Assembly: GCA_000934385.1 (NCBI GenBank)
Contig: KN880630.1
Span: forward strand, 1-45,287
DNA from: Cylindrobasidium torrendii FP15055 ss-10
Taxonomy: Eukaryota > Basidiomycota > Agaricomycetes > Agaricales > Physalacriaceae
Direction: 5' to 3'
Length of the DNA: 45,287 nt
The position numbers were made by a program, and so were the translations under genes. Position 1 is the stretch's first letter; every line of letters starts with the position of its first letter. Positions 1 through 10,128 of this stretch are shown piece by piece. The notes below the pieces were generated by a model. The model searched no databases. It saw only the letters and a program-made list of their open reading frames with translations, and was not told the origin of the DNA.

Positions 1-800
1 ATTGCCCCGCCATTTTTGTATCTTCCCTCTGGGTAGCGAAATAAATGCAGAAAAAATTACAGTGTCCTGAGAGCCATTGTAACATAAATGTCCCGGGATA
101 TCGAGGGTTTACACGGTATCGCTAAGGTGTTGTGGCCGGATCGAACTGGCTGTTTCACATCCGGGGCCAGGATAGTAGAGCATTTCGGGAGATGGGAGAT
201 CGATCATCGGGCTATCTCTTTCTCTTGCCATCATCAACCGAATCACGCTCTCTCACATCCATCAACCTTACAGTGCGGGGCATGCATGAAGCATGTCACT
301 TGGTTTGAGCTCGTGAATGCAATACGACTGCCCTCCTCAAACAACATCGAGGACGTTCCACCACATCGATTCAGAATACTTCCTGCGGTACTGCATTCGC
401 ACGGAAATGTCCAGCCTCCACAATGTGCACGGCAAGCGAGCAAGAACGTTCTCTCAATATCGAGACAGACTTTCATGGGTAGGCTCCACTGACTTCCTAG
501 CCCCAACGCAGCAAACATGAAGTTATGTGCAATCTTTGCCTGCAAGTCCAACTCCACAAAGAAGAACCGGATCAAGCCGATTGGTCGCGTGAGTACTAAG
601 TAGACTTTCATTTCTGTATTTGGTATACGAAACCTTTCTGGCGGCATATGCCTTGTCGTCCTCGCCTCATCCTCACCCATTTCGTTCTTTGTTTTCTATG
701 CGCCGCCCCACAGGCTCGATTCCCACTCTCTGCTTACCTTTACGACTTCTCACACTCGCCTTGAGCGGCTCTATTTCAATGTGAAGCCGACTGCGTCTCT
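1..800. other. Left edge, no supported gene
   Basis: Several overlapping open frames exist on both strands, but none shows a recognisable domain, a good intron pattern or clear coding bias. A short ATG-led stretch at about 517-572 followed by a GTGAGT donor could be a first exon, but no partner exon was found. A gene running off the left edge cannot be excluded. Confidence 0.4.
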
Positions 801-805
801 TAGGG

Positions 806-811
806 TATAAA
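806..811 (+). promoter_or_regulatory. TATA box of the bZIP-like gene
   Basis: TATAAA lies about 150 nt upstream of the ATG at 961, a usual position allowing for a 5' leader of roughly 120 nt. Confidence 0.5.
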
Positions 812-960
812 GTCCTCCTGTTGGCCGAGCAATCGTTCAAGTCACCAACCTACTCCTTCCTGTTATTCTCCTACCCTCGACTCACGCCAGCCCCTCTATA
901 CGTATGCATACCCTTGATGGCGAATGGGAATGTTGACCTCATTCGTTTTCCCAGCACATC

Positions 961-1359
961 ATGCCGCAGAACACCAACGCCAACGCCCCGAATGCCTCTC
1001 AGACTCAGCACCTCGGGGACGTATCCACTGGCGGACTCCCACAATTCATTCAAGAATTTCTGGACTCCCACGCCACGCGCGATGCGACTGGCCAGTTGCA
1101 AGTGCAAGTACCGAGCGTCTCTGAGGACAGCGCGGAGCGCAGACGAATCCAGAACCGCGAGGCCCAGAGGCGCCACACAATCAGGGTAGCGGAGCTGAAG
1201 GCGCAACTTGAGCGGCAGCTGGCAGAGCTCAATCCTGAACTGGATGCAGCGTTGCAGCAGAACAAAATGCTCAAGAGTTACCTCTGGGAACTCGCTGAGA
1301 GATGCGGTAACTTGTATGATGAATGTGTCCGTCGCACTGGTGGGAACTCGGGGGCGTAA
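961..1359 (+). CDS. Small bZIP-like protein
   Basis: This is a 132-residue intronless frame starting at the ATG behind a TATA box. Residues about 59-75 hold a basic stretch containing RRRIQNREAQRR, which resembles the N-x2-A-Q-R core of fungal AP-1/Yap bZIP basic regions. It is followed by a Leu/Ala-rich heptad region (about 76-110) that should form a coiled coil. The second half of a normal basic region is weak: HTIRVAEL replaces the usual Arg/Lys run. DNA binding may therefore be altered, or the protein may act as a partner or inhibitor of a full bZIP factor (inference). At 132 residues it is short for a transcription factor and has no obvious activation domain. The Asn/Gln-rich N-terminus is probably disordered. 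Confidence 0.65.
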   Translation: MPQNTNANAPNASQTQHLGDVSTGGLPQFIQEFLDSHATRDATGQLQVQVPSVSEDSAERRRIQNREAQRRHTIRVAELKAQLERQLAELNPELDAALQQNKMLKSYLWELAERCGNLYDECVRRTGGNSGA

Positions 1360-1812
1360 GCTTGTTTTCCAAACCGCATCCATTCTACCTCGCTTTCCCT
1401 CGATATTGCGGCTGGCTCGCTCCCTATGTACACACTGATGAGCTTTAATATCGTACGCTTACTCCCCGCATTTGGCATGGCCAGTGCTTATTTATGTGTT
1501 TGTTACACTCGTCTGATACCATGGACCCTGGTAGTATACTCGAAAGCTTGTATACTCCACATATGTGACTTCGTTTTCTTCCTTCGCACATCACTCGCCT
1601 CAGATTCGAGCTTCGCCTCAGAACATGAAGCTGTCAGAGAGCACATGCCACTTTGGCCAAATTCCAGCAAGTTAGACTGGAGATGTGAGCCACGGCCATC
1701 TAGCCAATCATACTCAAGTAGATGCCGCCAGATGCCGCCAGACAAGCTCGCGACATGGAAGAGTGTGCATTGGAGCGGGCGGATCGAGGAAGCGCTTGTG
1801 GCTCTAGTGACA
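1360..1812. other. Intergenic, bZIP 3' flank to tRNA
   Basis: No supported gene. A near-tandem GATGCCGCCA pair occurs at about 1722-1741. The remainder shows nothing distinctive. Confidence 0.5.
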
Positions 1813-1899
1813 GCCCGCCTAGCTCAATCGGATAGAGCGTCAGACTCTTATCCTGGCATGGCGATCTGAAGGCTGCGAGTTCGACCCTCGCGGTGGGCT
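1813..1899 (+). tRNA. tRNA-Lys (anticodon CTT) with 13-nt intron
   Basis: The cloverleaf folds by eye. Acceptor arms GCCCGCC (1813-1819) and GGTGGGC (1892-1898) pair with one G-T. The anticodon stem TCAGA/TCTGA flanks a loop with anticodon CTT at 1847-1849. The T stem is GCGAG/CTCGC around TTCGACC. A 13-nt intron (1851-1863) lies one base 3' of the anticodon, the canonical eukaryotic nuclear position. T1899 is the discriminator base, as in yeast tRNA-Lys(CUU). The A and B boxes of the Pol III promoter are internal. Confidence 0.93.
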
Positions 1900-2226
1900 A
1901 TCAGACTTTCAATTCGTTTTGCTTATATGCTTCGCGAAGGAATTCCCTCAAGTTTCGCGCCGCGCACGGCGCACGCGGCATGAAGCACGTCGCAGCCCCT
2001 ACCCCCCACCCCACTCAAGCGTAGTCAGCCTCCAACTCAGAATTCTATGAGCCTTGAGGGCTTGACGTCTCTAGTCTCGAAATGAATCCTGTAGTTTAAA
2101 CAAAACATAGCCGAACTCATGTCGAACCTAGTAAGTTCATAATTCATCGAATAGTTTTGTGGCATAAGTACACATAGATCTAATTGATTGCATATACAGA
2201 CCCGATTATTTCACCCATTTGCACCA
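1900..2226. other. Intergenic spacer after tRNA
   Basis: Unique spacer sequence without a supported open frame. It probably contains the Pol III terminator and the 3' flank of the minus-strand gene at 2227. Confidence 0.5.
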
Positions 2227-3075
2227 TCATTCCTGCTGAATAAACTCATCAAGAGCAGCTGCGGCCTTGTAATGTTTGTCTGCTGCCTCCAGGAGACTGT
2301 CTGCAGTTTCATACTGGCGCTTCGCCGAGGAAACAAGCTCATTGTGAACTGTCGCCAGACGACTCCGTGGGACGTGTCGCAGCTGGAATATATCCAAAGC
2401 ATCGTTCAAATCCAGAACGGACATACCGACCACAGAAAGGATGTCTGCCAAGTGTGCGGAGGTTGAGGAGGGGACGTCGTCTCGAGAAAGGGCTAAGAGT
2501 AATTGACAGATGAGTTCTGCGTTGCGGAAAGTTTTCTCGGTTTCGACGGAGTTGGAGGATGCTATCTCTGATCCAGGATGAGACGATTTGCGCGTAAGAG
2601 GCCAGGTGTGTGCAAGAATGATGTTCTCAGTGTCATCCGAGGCCGATTCAGAGTAGGTCGAGGCGGACGAGTATTCCGAAGGGGGAGAGGCAGCTGAGTA
2701 TTCTGAATCGACGCTAGGAGGCGGAGACCAATGGTCGACGTCGGCAGCGCTGTAATTTGTGTGATCGGGTCTGTCGCGACGATAGTCGCCGTTGGCGAAC
2801 CAGCGGGGCTGAAGTGGTTTCATGTCCAAGGACCAGCGGTATACGACTGCAAAGATGTCAGACCGTGTTTGCATGTGGACAGGATTGAGGCATACGATAG
2901 TCACGGAAAGCCTCATATTGGACGGGAAGGGCGCGGTTCACTGTGAAGTATCTGCATCAGCAGCAGAAACATAGAGACGCGAGAATTCCGCACAGTAAGC
3001 ACGAAACATCTCGGCCTGCGAAGGCAGCGGCGCCCAACGGCCGTTGGCATTGTCGTTGTGTGCGTCGAGAGACAT
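2227..3075 (-). CDS. Hypothetical acidic/Ser-rich protein, two exons
   Basis: I do not recognise the family. The start is taken as the ATG at 3075, downstream of a TATATAA box at about 3151-3157. Exon 1 encodes about 45 residues with a WAPLPSQ... stretch. Exon 2, ending at 2227, encodes a Ser/Tyr/Glu-rich linker followed by an apparently helical C-terminal half with conserved-looking Leu spacing. The junction is not resolved. One in-frame solution needs a 30-nt intron (about 2915-2944). A larger intron ending at a good CTGAC...TTTGCAG acceptor near 2855 fits only with a weak donor. Total length would be about 260 residues. No membrane segments were seen. Confidence 0.5.
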
Positions 3076-3971
3076 GGTTGTGGTTGTGGTTGTGGGACTA
3101 GAAGAAGAAAGTGGGTTGTTGGTTGTGGGAACCCACAAAGATGGCGAACCTTATATACACTTGGTGTTAGAAAGGAATCGCCCAATGGGGTCGAACAGCC
3201 ATTGCACAAGATATGGTCTTTTGTCAGCGACAGCCTCATTGTCAAACTCAAATTCGGGGATAGACAAAAAGAAAATTGTCTGGCCACATTGTGTATTGTT
3301 GCAAGAAGGCCGCACAGCCCAACAAAGTGCAGGCAAAAGGTTGGACATTGTTTGCCGTAGTCCGCAAGAAACAATGACCTTTGCCAGGTAAGCTTCGGCC
3401 AGTGATGATGAGATTAAAGTATGCCAATTCCAGCTCAATCTATCTATTGAGTGACACCGGATAACATGAGGCGTGCCCTGGAAAAGCCAGGTTCACAGTA
3501 CGCGAGAGAAACGCAGACTGTTATTCGCAATTTTTGAATGTCCTGAGGGAGAGTAGTAAGTGCGTGTGTGTTTGTGAGGTTCAACGGTTTATATCCACAA
3601 ATCGAAGGCTCTCGAAGCGATGGTCCCAGGCATAGGAATGACCAGTCTTGTCGAAAGTAAGTTTTGAAGGTTCGTACTGATCGATGTGTTTCAAATATGA
3701 ACAACTTTACCTATAATTTTCGCTCAGACGAGGGAACCGTAGAAGTCGGGCCATCCAAAAAGCTCGCCAAGTCCGCCGAACTTGATGCGCAAACGATAAG
3801 TCTGGGTAGACATGTTATTATTGCGAAGCCACTCACGGAATCGTAGTTGATAACTGGGCTGGTGCCAATTTCAGACTTGAGTAGGATCGGAATCAGCGAG
3901 CAAACTCGAATATTATAAGCAACCGACGTACTAGTACAATTCCCTCGGAGTTCTATGAAGAGACAAATGGT
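3076..3971. other. Intergenic, promoter side of 2227 gene
   Basis: A TATATAA box for the minus-strand gene lies at about 3151-3157. A (TGGTTG)n-like stretch covers about 3075-3130. From 3160 to 3971 only short overlapping frames are seen and none is convincing. Confidence 0.45.
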
Positions 3972-5040
3972 TTAGATTTGACAGTGGCATCTCGGGCACT
4001 CGAACACATCTCCTTCAACCTCCAACTCCAACTCCCCTTTCCCCTTGCTTTTGACTACCAAGTCACTTGCCAACGCCGCCGCTGCATCGTATATTCTTTG
4101 CCTGGCCTCAACAACCTCCTTGACATTACCGACTATCCCATGATCAGCACCGCGCATTATTGGTAGGCATGCAAGCGCGAGGATGTCGGAGGAGAGGTGT
4201 GATGGTGGGCTAGCTAACACAGCGCGAATACGATCTTCATCTATAGCCATGTCGGTTTCGCTGTCATGAAACGAAGAAAGGACTCGCTGGACAACATTGT
4301 CATCCTCGGAAGCGTCGACGGTATCGCCTAGGCATCTGACATGCCACCAGCGCATGCACCGTTCTCGAGGACACATTCGCATCTCGGTGTCGGGTTGGTA
4401 GGCGCCGCATTTTAGGGTATCACAGTCTGCAGAAGGGGGATTGGGCATCAGTGTACGCGTCTTGAGCTCGTAGTCATAACGCGACCATAGTCCGTCGGCT
4501 GGGATGTTCGGGGGTGCGAAAGAGGTCTCTACGTATCGGTATACTGGAATAGTGCGTTCGACGCTGTGGAAGCTGATTATATCGAAGTGGTCAGAGAAGA
4601 TGAACTCGTTCTTATGGCTGGAATAGCCGAGAGAGAGACTTGTGGCTTTTGAGACGTGTTGGGCAACGTCGATGGGATGGTAGTACCATTGGACTTTGAG
4701 CCAGAGGTTGCGGTTCTCCTTGGGCGGAGAGCGGATGGCGCGGACTTTGGCCACCCAGAAGTCGGTGGCCTGTTCTGGGTGTTTTTCTTGTGGAACAATG
4801 AGCACACTACGTTATCATAAGTGTTGTATCCAGCTGACGGTGATAGAATACGCACTGATCATCCCTGGTGAGAGTCAAAGTATTCTCAACATCATTCTCT
4901 TTAGAGTGGGCTACAATCCTCCCGCGTTCGGGCCAAGTCTCAAATTCTCTTATGCTGGGACTGTCGTCTTCTTCAGGATCCTCATCGGTGCTGCTACCAG
5001 TTTCGTAGTCGGAATCTTGCTCAGATGGATATTGAGGCAT
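3972..5040 (-). CDS. BAH domain plus PHD finger chromatin protein
   Basis: There are two exons (4856-5040 and 3972-4806) with a 49-nt GT-AG intron (4807-4855), and the junction is phase-consistent. The product is 339 residues. An acidic N-terminus (SDYETGSSTDEDPEEDD) precedes a BAH-like module (about 60-160; DHVLIVPQ, FWVAKVRAI, VQWYYHP, NEFIFSDHFD). A PHD-type zinc finger follows, with spaced Cys at CDTLKC, CPRERC, then WWHVRC, and a final pair in CPRCHC at the very C-terminus. BAH-PHD proteins read nucleosomes or methylated histone H3 tails, so a nuclear chromatin-regulator role is expected. A long insert separates the last Cys pair from the rest of the finger, which is unusual and may alter the fold. 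Confidence 0.8.
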
Positions 5041-5303
5041 AACGGCAAAATCAGATTATGGTGCGACGAATAGAGGCGTCTGGGAGCAACATGAGAGAAA
5101 GTCGTCGAGCAATTCAAGTCGAAGCACAAGACTTGCCCAGCGCGTTAGGGTCGTTGACAAGCACCCACAAATAATATTCGATCGATATAAACTCAAATGA
5201 GAGTTCCGTTGTCTCCTAGGCTGCTCACTGGTGTTCACTGAAAATTCCCTCTATGAGTAAAACTACTTAGATTCACGGTTGTGAGTAAACGTTGCGGCGC
5301 CAT

Positions 5304-7193
5304 TCAATATGCGAATCCCTCTTCCTTCACTTTTTCTACATCCACGCCTGCTCTCTTAAGCCCCTCCTTGGCCACTTCGTTCATTCCACGCGGCCCACAA
5401 AGAAACACGTCCCTATCAGCCCAGCTTTCGCCCATCCCGGATATCCAGCTTTCATTCAATCTTCCTTGATGTGCATGGACGCGTGAATCAGAGGAATGGT
5501 ATCTCGGGACAAGGGAGGAAAAAACGTGAATTTCCAACGCCTTGACGCGCCCTGAGGATGCGGCATCCAAAAGGAGTGGGACCAACACCTCTGGCTCCCT
5601 CGATGCGAGCAAAATAGTAATGTCCCACCCCTCCGCCGCCTTGAGCATCGCCAAAAAGGGCGTCACACCAATTCCACCAGCGACCATGAGCGCACGCTTC
5701 CGCGTACCGCTCGGTCCACTGTCACTCAGGCTAAACTCGCCAGTAATGCCAATGACCGGGACTTCCAACCCTAGCTGGCGGGCATCGTCCAGTAGTGGTG
5801 GCGGGACGTTGTGTGCAATGCTGAAGAACGCTGTAGTAGCTGCACCGCCTGGCTTCAGCTTGAGCGTCAGAGCAAACTCGCTTCGCGCCTTGTTGGTTCC
5901 AGAGACCGTCCATGTTCGTATACGGTCGTCATTCACAGACACTGGGTTGGAGGGAGCCATATGTCGATACTTGAGTGCGCCAAGGAATCCAGAAAGGTCA
6001 AGGATGATTGCTTGCCCTGGGACGATGTTCAATGGCTTGCTCGTAGCGAATGTGAACGTCCCAATGGTTTCGGAAACAAGTCGCATGCTAACCAACGTAG
6101 CAGAGACGGTGTCATTCCCCGAGAAGACGACTCGCGAAGCGGACTCCTCGTTGAGCAGCTTTACTGGTGGACTATACGGGCTCGGCTGGACTTCTGTCCC
6201 CTCCCGTACGCGCACTGGGAGCGCATTTGAGATATAAACTGCGCCGGTAACATGGATAGTGGTGAGGCGATCCTGCTGGAACATTATCTGGCTAGCCTCG
6301 TCGCCGACAAGGTTGCGCGCTTCGCCTGTAAGGTATAGAACGTCCCCGGTATCAAAGTCAGGGAAGACAAGGCCGGCGAGCGGTGTGGCTTCGATGTTTC
6401 CCAGAGACGTCAGAATACGATTCCCGGAGTAGTCTGGCATCACCAAAGTACGTCTGTCGGATATGATTCGTGTAAACCCAGGACGACCACCTCGTATGTT
6501 CATGCCAAGATGCGCGGGATAAAGAGGATCCGTGCTCTCCAGAGCCGTGGCGAAGAAGAGCATGTCAGACCGGTGAATGAGGTCGAGTGCGATATCTGGA
6601 AGCGTATCCACGGCAGTGAAGTTGTAATTGGAAAACTGGATTATGGGATGTGTTTGGTGAGGTTCCAGTTCGCGGACGGGAATATATTTTGGACAGTTTC
6701 TGTGGGGGTATTAGTGAAAAGGCCTCTAAAGGTCGGGTTTGACATACCCAATGGCCTCATCCACTGTCATCTCGACGTCCCAAGAGGAACTCGATCTTGT
6801 CAGACTGGTAATCTTGCCGGCGAACTTGTTTCTTCTCCTCGTTGACAGCTCGACGCCAAGTCCCGCTATTAGTCCAGTCCCATCCGGCCTCAACTTCATG
6901 TTGTGTATGGGGTCCCCATCCCAAACTTGTGCACGCGCAACAAGCGTTGTATATCGTGGATAGGACACGAATCCCAGCGCACCACTACCTGCCAGAATGG
7001 ATGCCCATGGTCGTCCGTCTTCATCCTGAATCGCGACCGGGAGGAATGGCAATCTTGTAGAATGAAATATGGCATGGTCGTGCGGAAGCTCTCCCCCGAC
7101 GCTCATGTAGAGGTAGTTCAGGCTGGGATCCTTGTCGAGCCCAGTTCGACTGCGAATGGACGCTTCGCCGCGATGCCAACCGTTGAGTGCCAT
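5304..7193 (-). CDS. PNPOx-like flavin domain fused to ferredoxin-reductase-like module
   Basis: There are two exons (6748-7193 and 5304-6699) with a 48-nt intron (6700-6747), giving 613 residues. The start is the ATG at 7193. The N-terminal half resembles pyridoxamine-5'-phosphate-oxidase-like FMN-binding split barrels: WHRGE near the start, FLPVAIQDEDGRPWASIL, and NCPKYIPVRE, with the NCPKYI signature restored exactly across the splice site. The C-terminal half has an FAD-binding reductase barrel (about 330-430) and an NAD-binding part with GGIGVTPFLAML and a terminal FLCGPRGM motif. This pattern is typical of one-chain flavin electron-transfer oxidoreductases. The substrate is unknown. No plant-type 2Fe-2S domain is visible at the C-terminus, so electrons may pass directly between flavins (inference). 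Confidence 0.85.
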
Positions 7194-7385
7194 GATTACA
7201 GACAAGCAGGAAGTATGGGCGAGCCATAAATCTATCTTATGATATAGCAGTCTGTTTTGAACCCGGGTTTGCCTGCTGACTACACTGGTGTAGGGGCGAA
7301 GTGATCACAGGGATAAGGATGTCCGCAGGTGGCCGGGCTGACCAACATCGACCGAGGCCTCTCCGACGCGCGAATGTCGTGCGTT

Positions 7386-7728
7386 TTAAACATCTTCTAT
7401 CTGTTGCCGGAAATACGCCATATCCAAAGGAGTTGACATGATGAACTCGTCCGGAAGGTTGCACAGAAAAAGCTTGTCCCAAGTAGATAGATATCCAATG
7501 GCGAGAGAGTCGTCCAAGTAGAGATCATTTATATTGATAAAGCTGGCGGAGCTGCATCCCCACAGAGTATGCCACGAAATTGGACACCATGGAGGTCGTG
7601 AGCAAGTAGCAACTATTCGGCCCGAAGCCGAACATAAAATGTAGACCAAACAGCAGCCACTGCAAGTTCGCTGTAAGTGGGAGCACTGAGAGAGCAAATG
7701 TTATGCGTAGTACGGGCTGAACGAGCAT
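7386..7728 (-). pseudogene. Possible frameshifted membrane-protein remnant
   Basis: From the ATG at 7728 a 67-residue frame encodes two hydrophobic segments around LFGLHFMFGFGPNS, then ends at 7525. A second frame, shifted by one base and overlapping, continues with protein-like sequence (DLYLDDSLAIGY, TPLDMAYFRQQIEDV) to a stop at 7386. No intron of workable size joins them. The FGFGPN string recalls a membrane segment of sugar/phosphate MFS transporters, but that match is weak. I read this as a decayed C-terminal piece or two unrelated short frames. It lies 67 nt downstream of the ADH-A stop codon. Confidence 0.25.
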
Positions 7729-7794
7729 GAAATAGCATGATTCTTTGATTCAAAGAGGAAAGTGGTAATAATACATTGCGCAATCTTGAGTACT

Positions 7795-9378
7795 TCAGTG
7801 CTTATGTCCACAGCCTGATCCACAGCCCTCCGGCTCCAAGTCAAAGACAACACGTCCTGCAACTTTACCCTCCTTGAGGCCCTCATAAGTTCTAACTAGG
7901 CGTCAGTTCAACATCGCAATTTTGACTGGTTGACATACGCTTTGAGCTCTGGCAAGCGCTTGCTGACATAGTGAACCTTCACTTGGCCGCGTGCAGCGAT
8001 ATCGAGGGCTTCATATGCGTCCTGGCGGTTGCCCACGTATGAGCCAAGGATGGAGATGCTCTTAAAGACGGTGAAGAAGATGGAGGCTTCGAGCTTGGCT
8101 TCTCCCGGGAGACCGACAGCCATTAAGGTACCTCCAGGACGAAGGTAGTCGATGGCTTGAGTGTATCCTGAGGGCTGTGAACAACATCAGCGGCATGTAC
8201 CACAAACATTGTGGGTCAGACCTACACTGGACGCAGTAACAATGGCAGAATGCGCGCCCTGACCATCTGTAGCTGCCTTGACAGCCGCGACAATATCCTT
8301 GCTCTCCTTGAAGTCAACCCATGCATCGGCGCCGAGGTCAAGACAGAGCTGTCTCTTCTCTTCGCCGCTGTCGATGGCGACGACTCGTAGGCCACGGACT
8401 TTGGCATATTGGACTGCAAGATGGCCCAGTCCGCCACCAGCACCGGGAAGGACAATCCAGTCACCGTGCTGAGTTTGACTGTGCTTGATGGCGCGATAGG
8501 CGGTGACACCCTAAAGACGATGAGGACAACGCGACTTGGGGTAATTAAGCAGCACATACGGCACAAAGGATAGACGCAGCCTCTTGTGAGTCGAGGCTTT
8601 CGGGAATGAGCGAAACGTGGTTGCAAGAGGACACACAGTATTCGGAGAACGTCCCGTCGACATTAAAACCGCTGAGTTTGGCGTCGGCACAGTCTTTAGA
8701 AATCGAGCGTAAGCAAAAAAGTGCATGGAACGAAAGGAAAGAGAACACACTCTGTTCGCGCCCGTTTCGACATTGTTCACAGTTCAAGCAGGAGTCCGCA
8801 AGCCATTTGATACCAACACGGTCGCCGACCTTGCGATCTGTCACCGAGCTGTCGCCTATTGCGACAATGATGCCGACGCCTTCGTGGCCTCCAATGAGCG
8901 GCGACTTTGCCTTGAGGGGCCAATCACCAAGCGCAGCATGGAGGTCTGTGTGACAACAGCCTACGAAATTTAAAACATGGTCAGGCAATTTCAACTGACT
9001 TTGACTCACCTGTCGCTTGCATCTTGACAAGACATTCGCCTGGCTTCAAGTCCTTTTGCTGCACTACTGGCCAGTCGTCCCGGATAGCTACTGTTCCACC
9101 GCTCTTCTCGATGAGCGCGACCGTTTGCGTTTGCGGGATAGTGAAGTCGGCGAGAGTGGTCGCCTGCCATGGAAGTGTTTAGTGTCTTGGTGGCTCCATG
9201 AAAGAGGCAAGGGACTCACCTGCGCGCGCCTGGCTGACGTTGTATAATTTGCCCTCCAAAGGTTATGAGCTCGAGTCGAGGTGGAAGCCACTCTGAGGAC
9301 TGTAGAAGGTGCGCGCCGACTGGCAAGCGCACCTAAGGTTCGCAATCCACTCATCTGAGTGCGAGTTGAAGATATCAT
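7795..9378 (-). CDS. Zinc alcohol dehydrogenase A, predicted mitochondrial
   Basis: Seven exons join in phase: 9220-9378, 9010-9163, 8751-8960, 8560-8693, 8226-8510, 7939-8174 and 7795-7891, giving 424 residues. The core is a yeast-type tetrameric Zn-ADH oxidising ethanol or reducing acetaldehyde with NAD(H). It has CCHTDLH (catalytic Cys), GGHEGVG (catalytic His), the structural-zinc set CLNCEQCRNGREQNC, and the downstream Rossmann coenzyme fold. Exon 1 adds about 53 residues rich in Arg, Ser, Thr and Ala with no acidic residues until the core, a classic matrix-targeting presequence. The C-terminus ends in EPEGCGSGCGHKH, a Cys/His tail absent from the other two copies and possibly metal-binding (inference). 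Exon sizes 2-6 (154, 210, 134, 285, 236 nt) equal those of ADH-B and ADH-C, proving common descent. Confidence 0.93.
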
Positions 9379-10128
9379 GTCGAGTTATGTTGTGGGGTCA
9401 AAGTGGTAGTCGAAGAACAAGCGTTGAAGCTCAGACCGGACCCAACCTCCCACTTAAATTGCGTCGGACGGGTCCGACACCGTACCTGGGGGCTATCTTC
9501 ACAAACCATCGTCGGGGAGCCGTCGGGGTCTGCCTGGACCATGAATTTGAGTTATCCGCACTAAAAAGATGTTCCGTATTGGACAATGGGGCGTCGGCCC
9601 GACATACCACGGGCACGTGCAGACGATTGACCTGGAGTTCCGAAGCTTCAAGCCACAATATCCTGTATCTCGACAAGGTGTCCAAGGACGTCTTCCTAAG
9701 ACGGCTTGTAATTGGCTAGCTTGAAGCTGGAGAAACACGAGTACTATCTCGTGAGCCTATTCCCCCACTAAACCTGGGGAAAGTGTACTTCAAGACATTC
9801 TGGCTAAGCCGAGGCCTGTATGTTGAACAGACCGGACATATAACGATGTACCCCGGTATACCCCACATCAGCCCGCTTTTCGGCGTCTGAATGACATTTA
9901 GCCAACCTGAAGTCCAACAAAGAATGTACACACCATGATGGTTCAGCCGGTATAGCCATTCGAGGTCAAAGATAATGGAAAAGAGTACATTCGTACAGGC
10001 ATAATACATCCATAGACAGTGGGTCAGATGCTATAAGTACACGAAAGGGAAGAACAAAGTATAAGAGTGTGGCATAATGTAATGTTCGTATGCAGGTCAT
10101 AACATTCCACACCTAAGTCCAGACAGTT
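9379..10128. other. Intergenic, ADH-A promoter and RING gene 3' flank
   Basis: No supported gene. The ADH-A upstream region is moderately GC-rich and shows no clear TATA box, unlike the ADH-B and ADH-C promoters. The part nearest 10128 holds the 3' untranslated region of the minus-strand RING gene. Confidence 0.5.

Noticed and set aside
9309..9719. Plus-strand frame of 136 codons upstream of ADH-A
   Set aside because: Lies over the ADH-A first exon and its promoter on the opposite strand, with no domain, intron signal or plausible start context.
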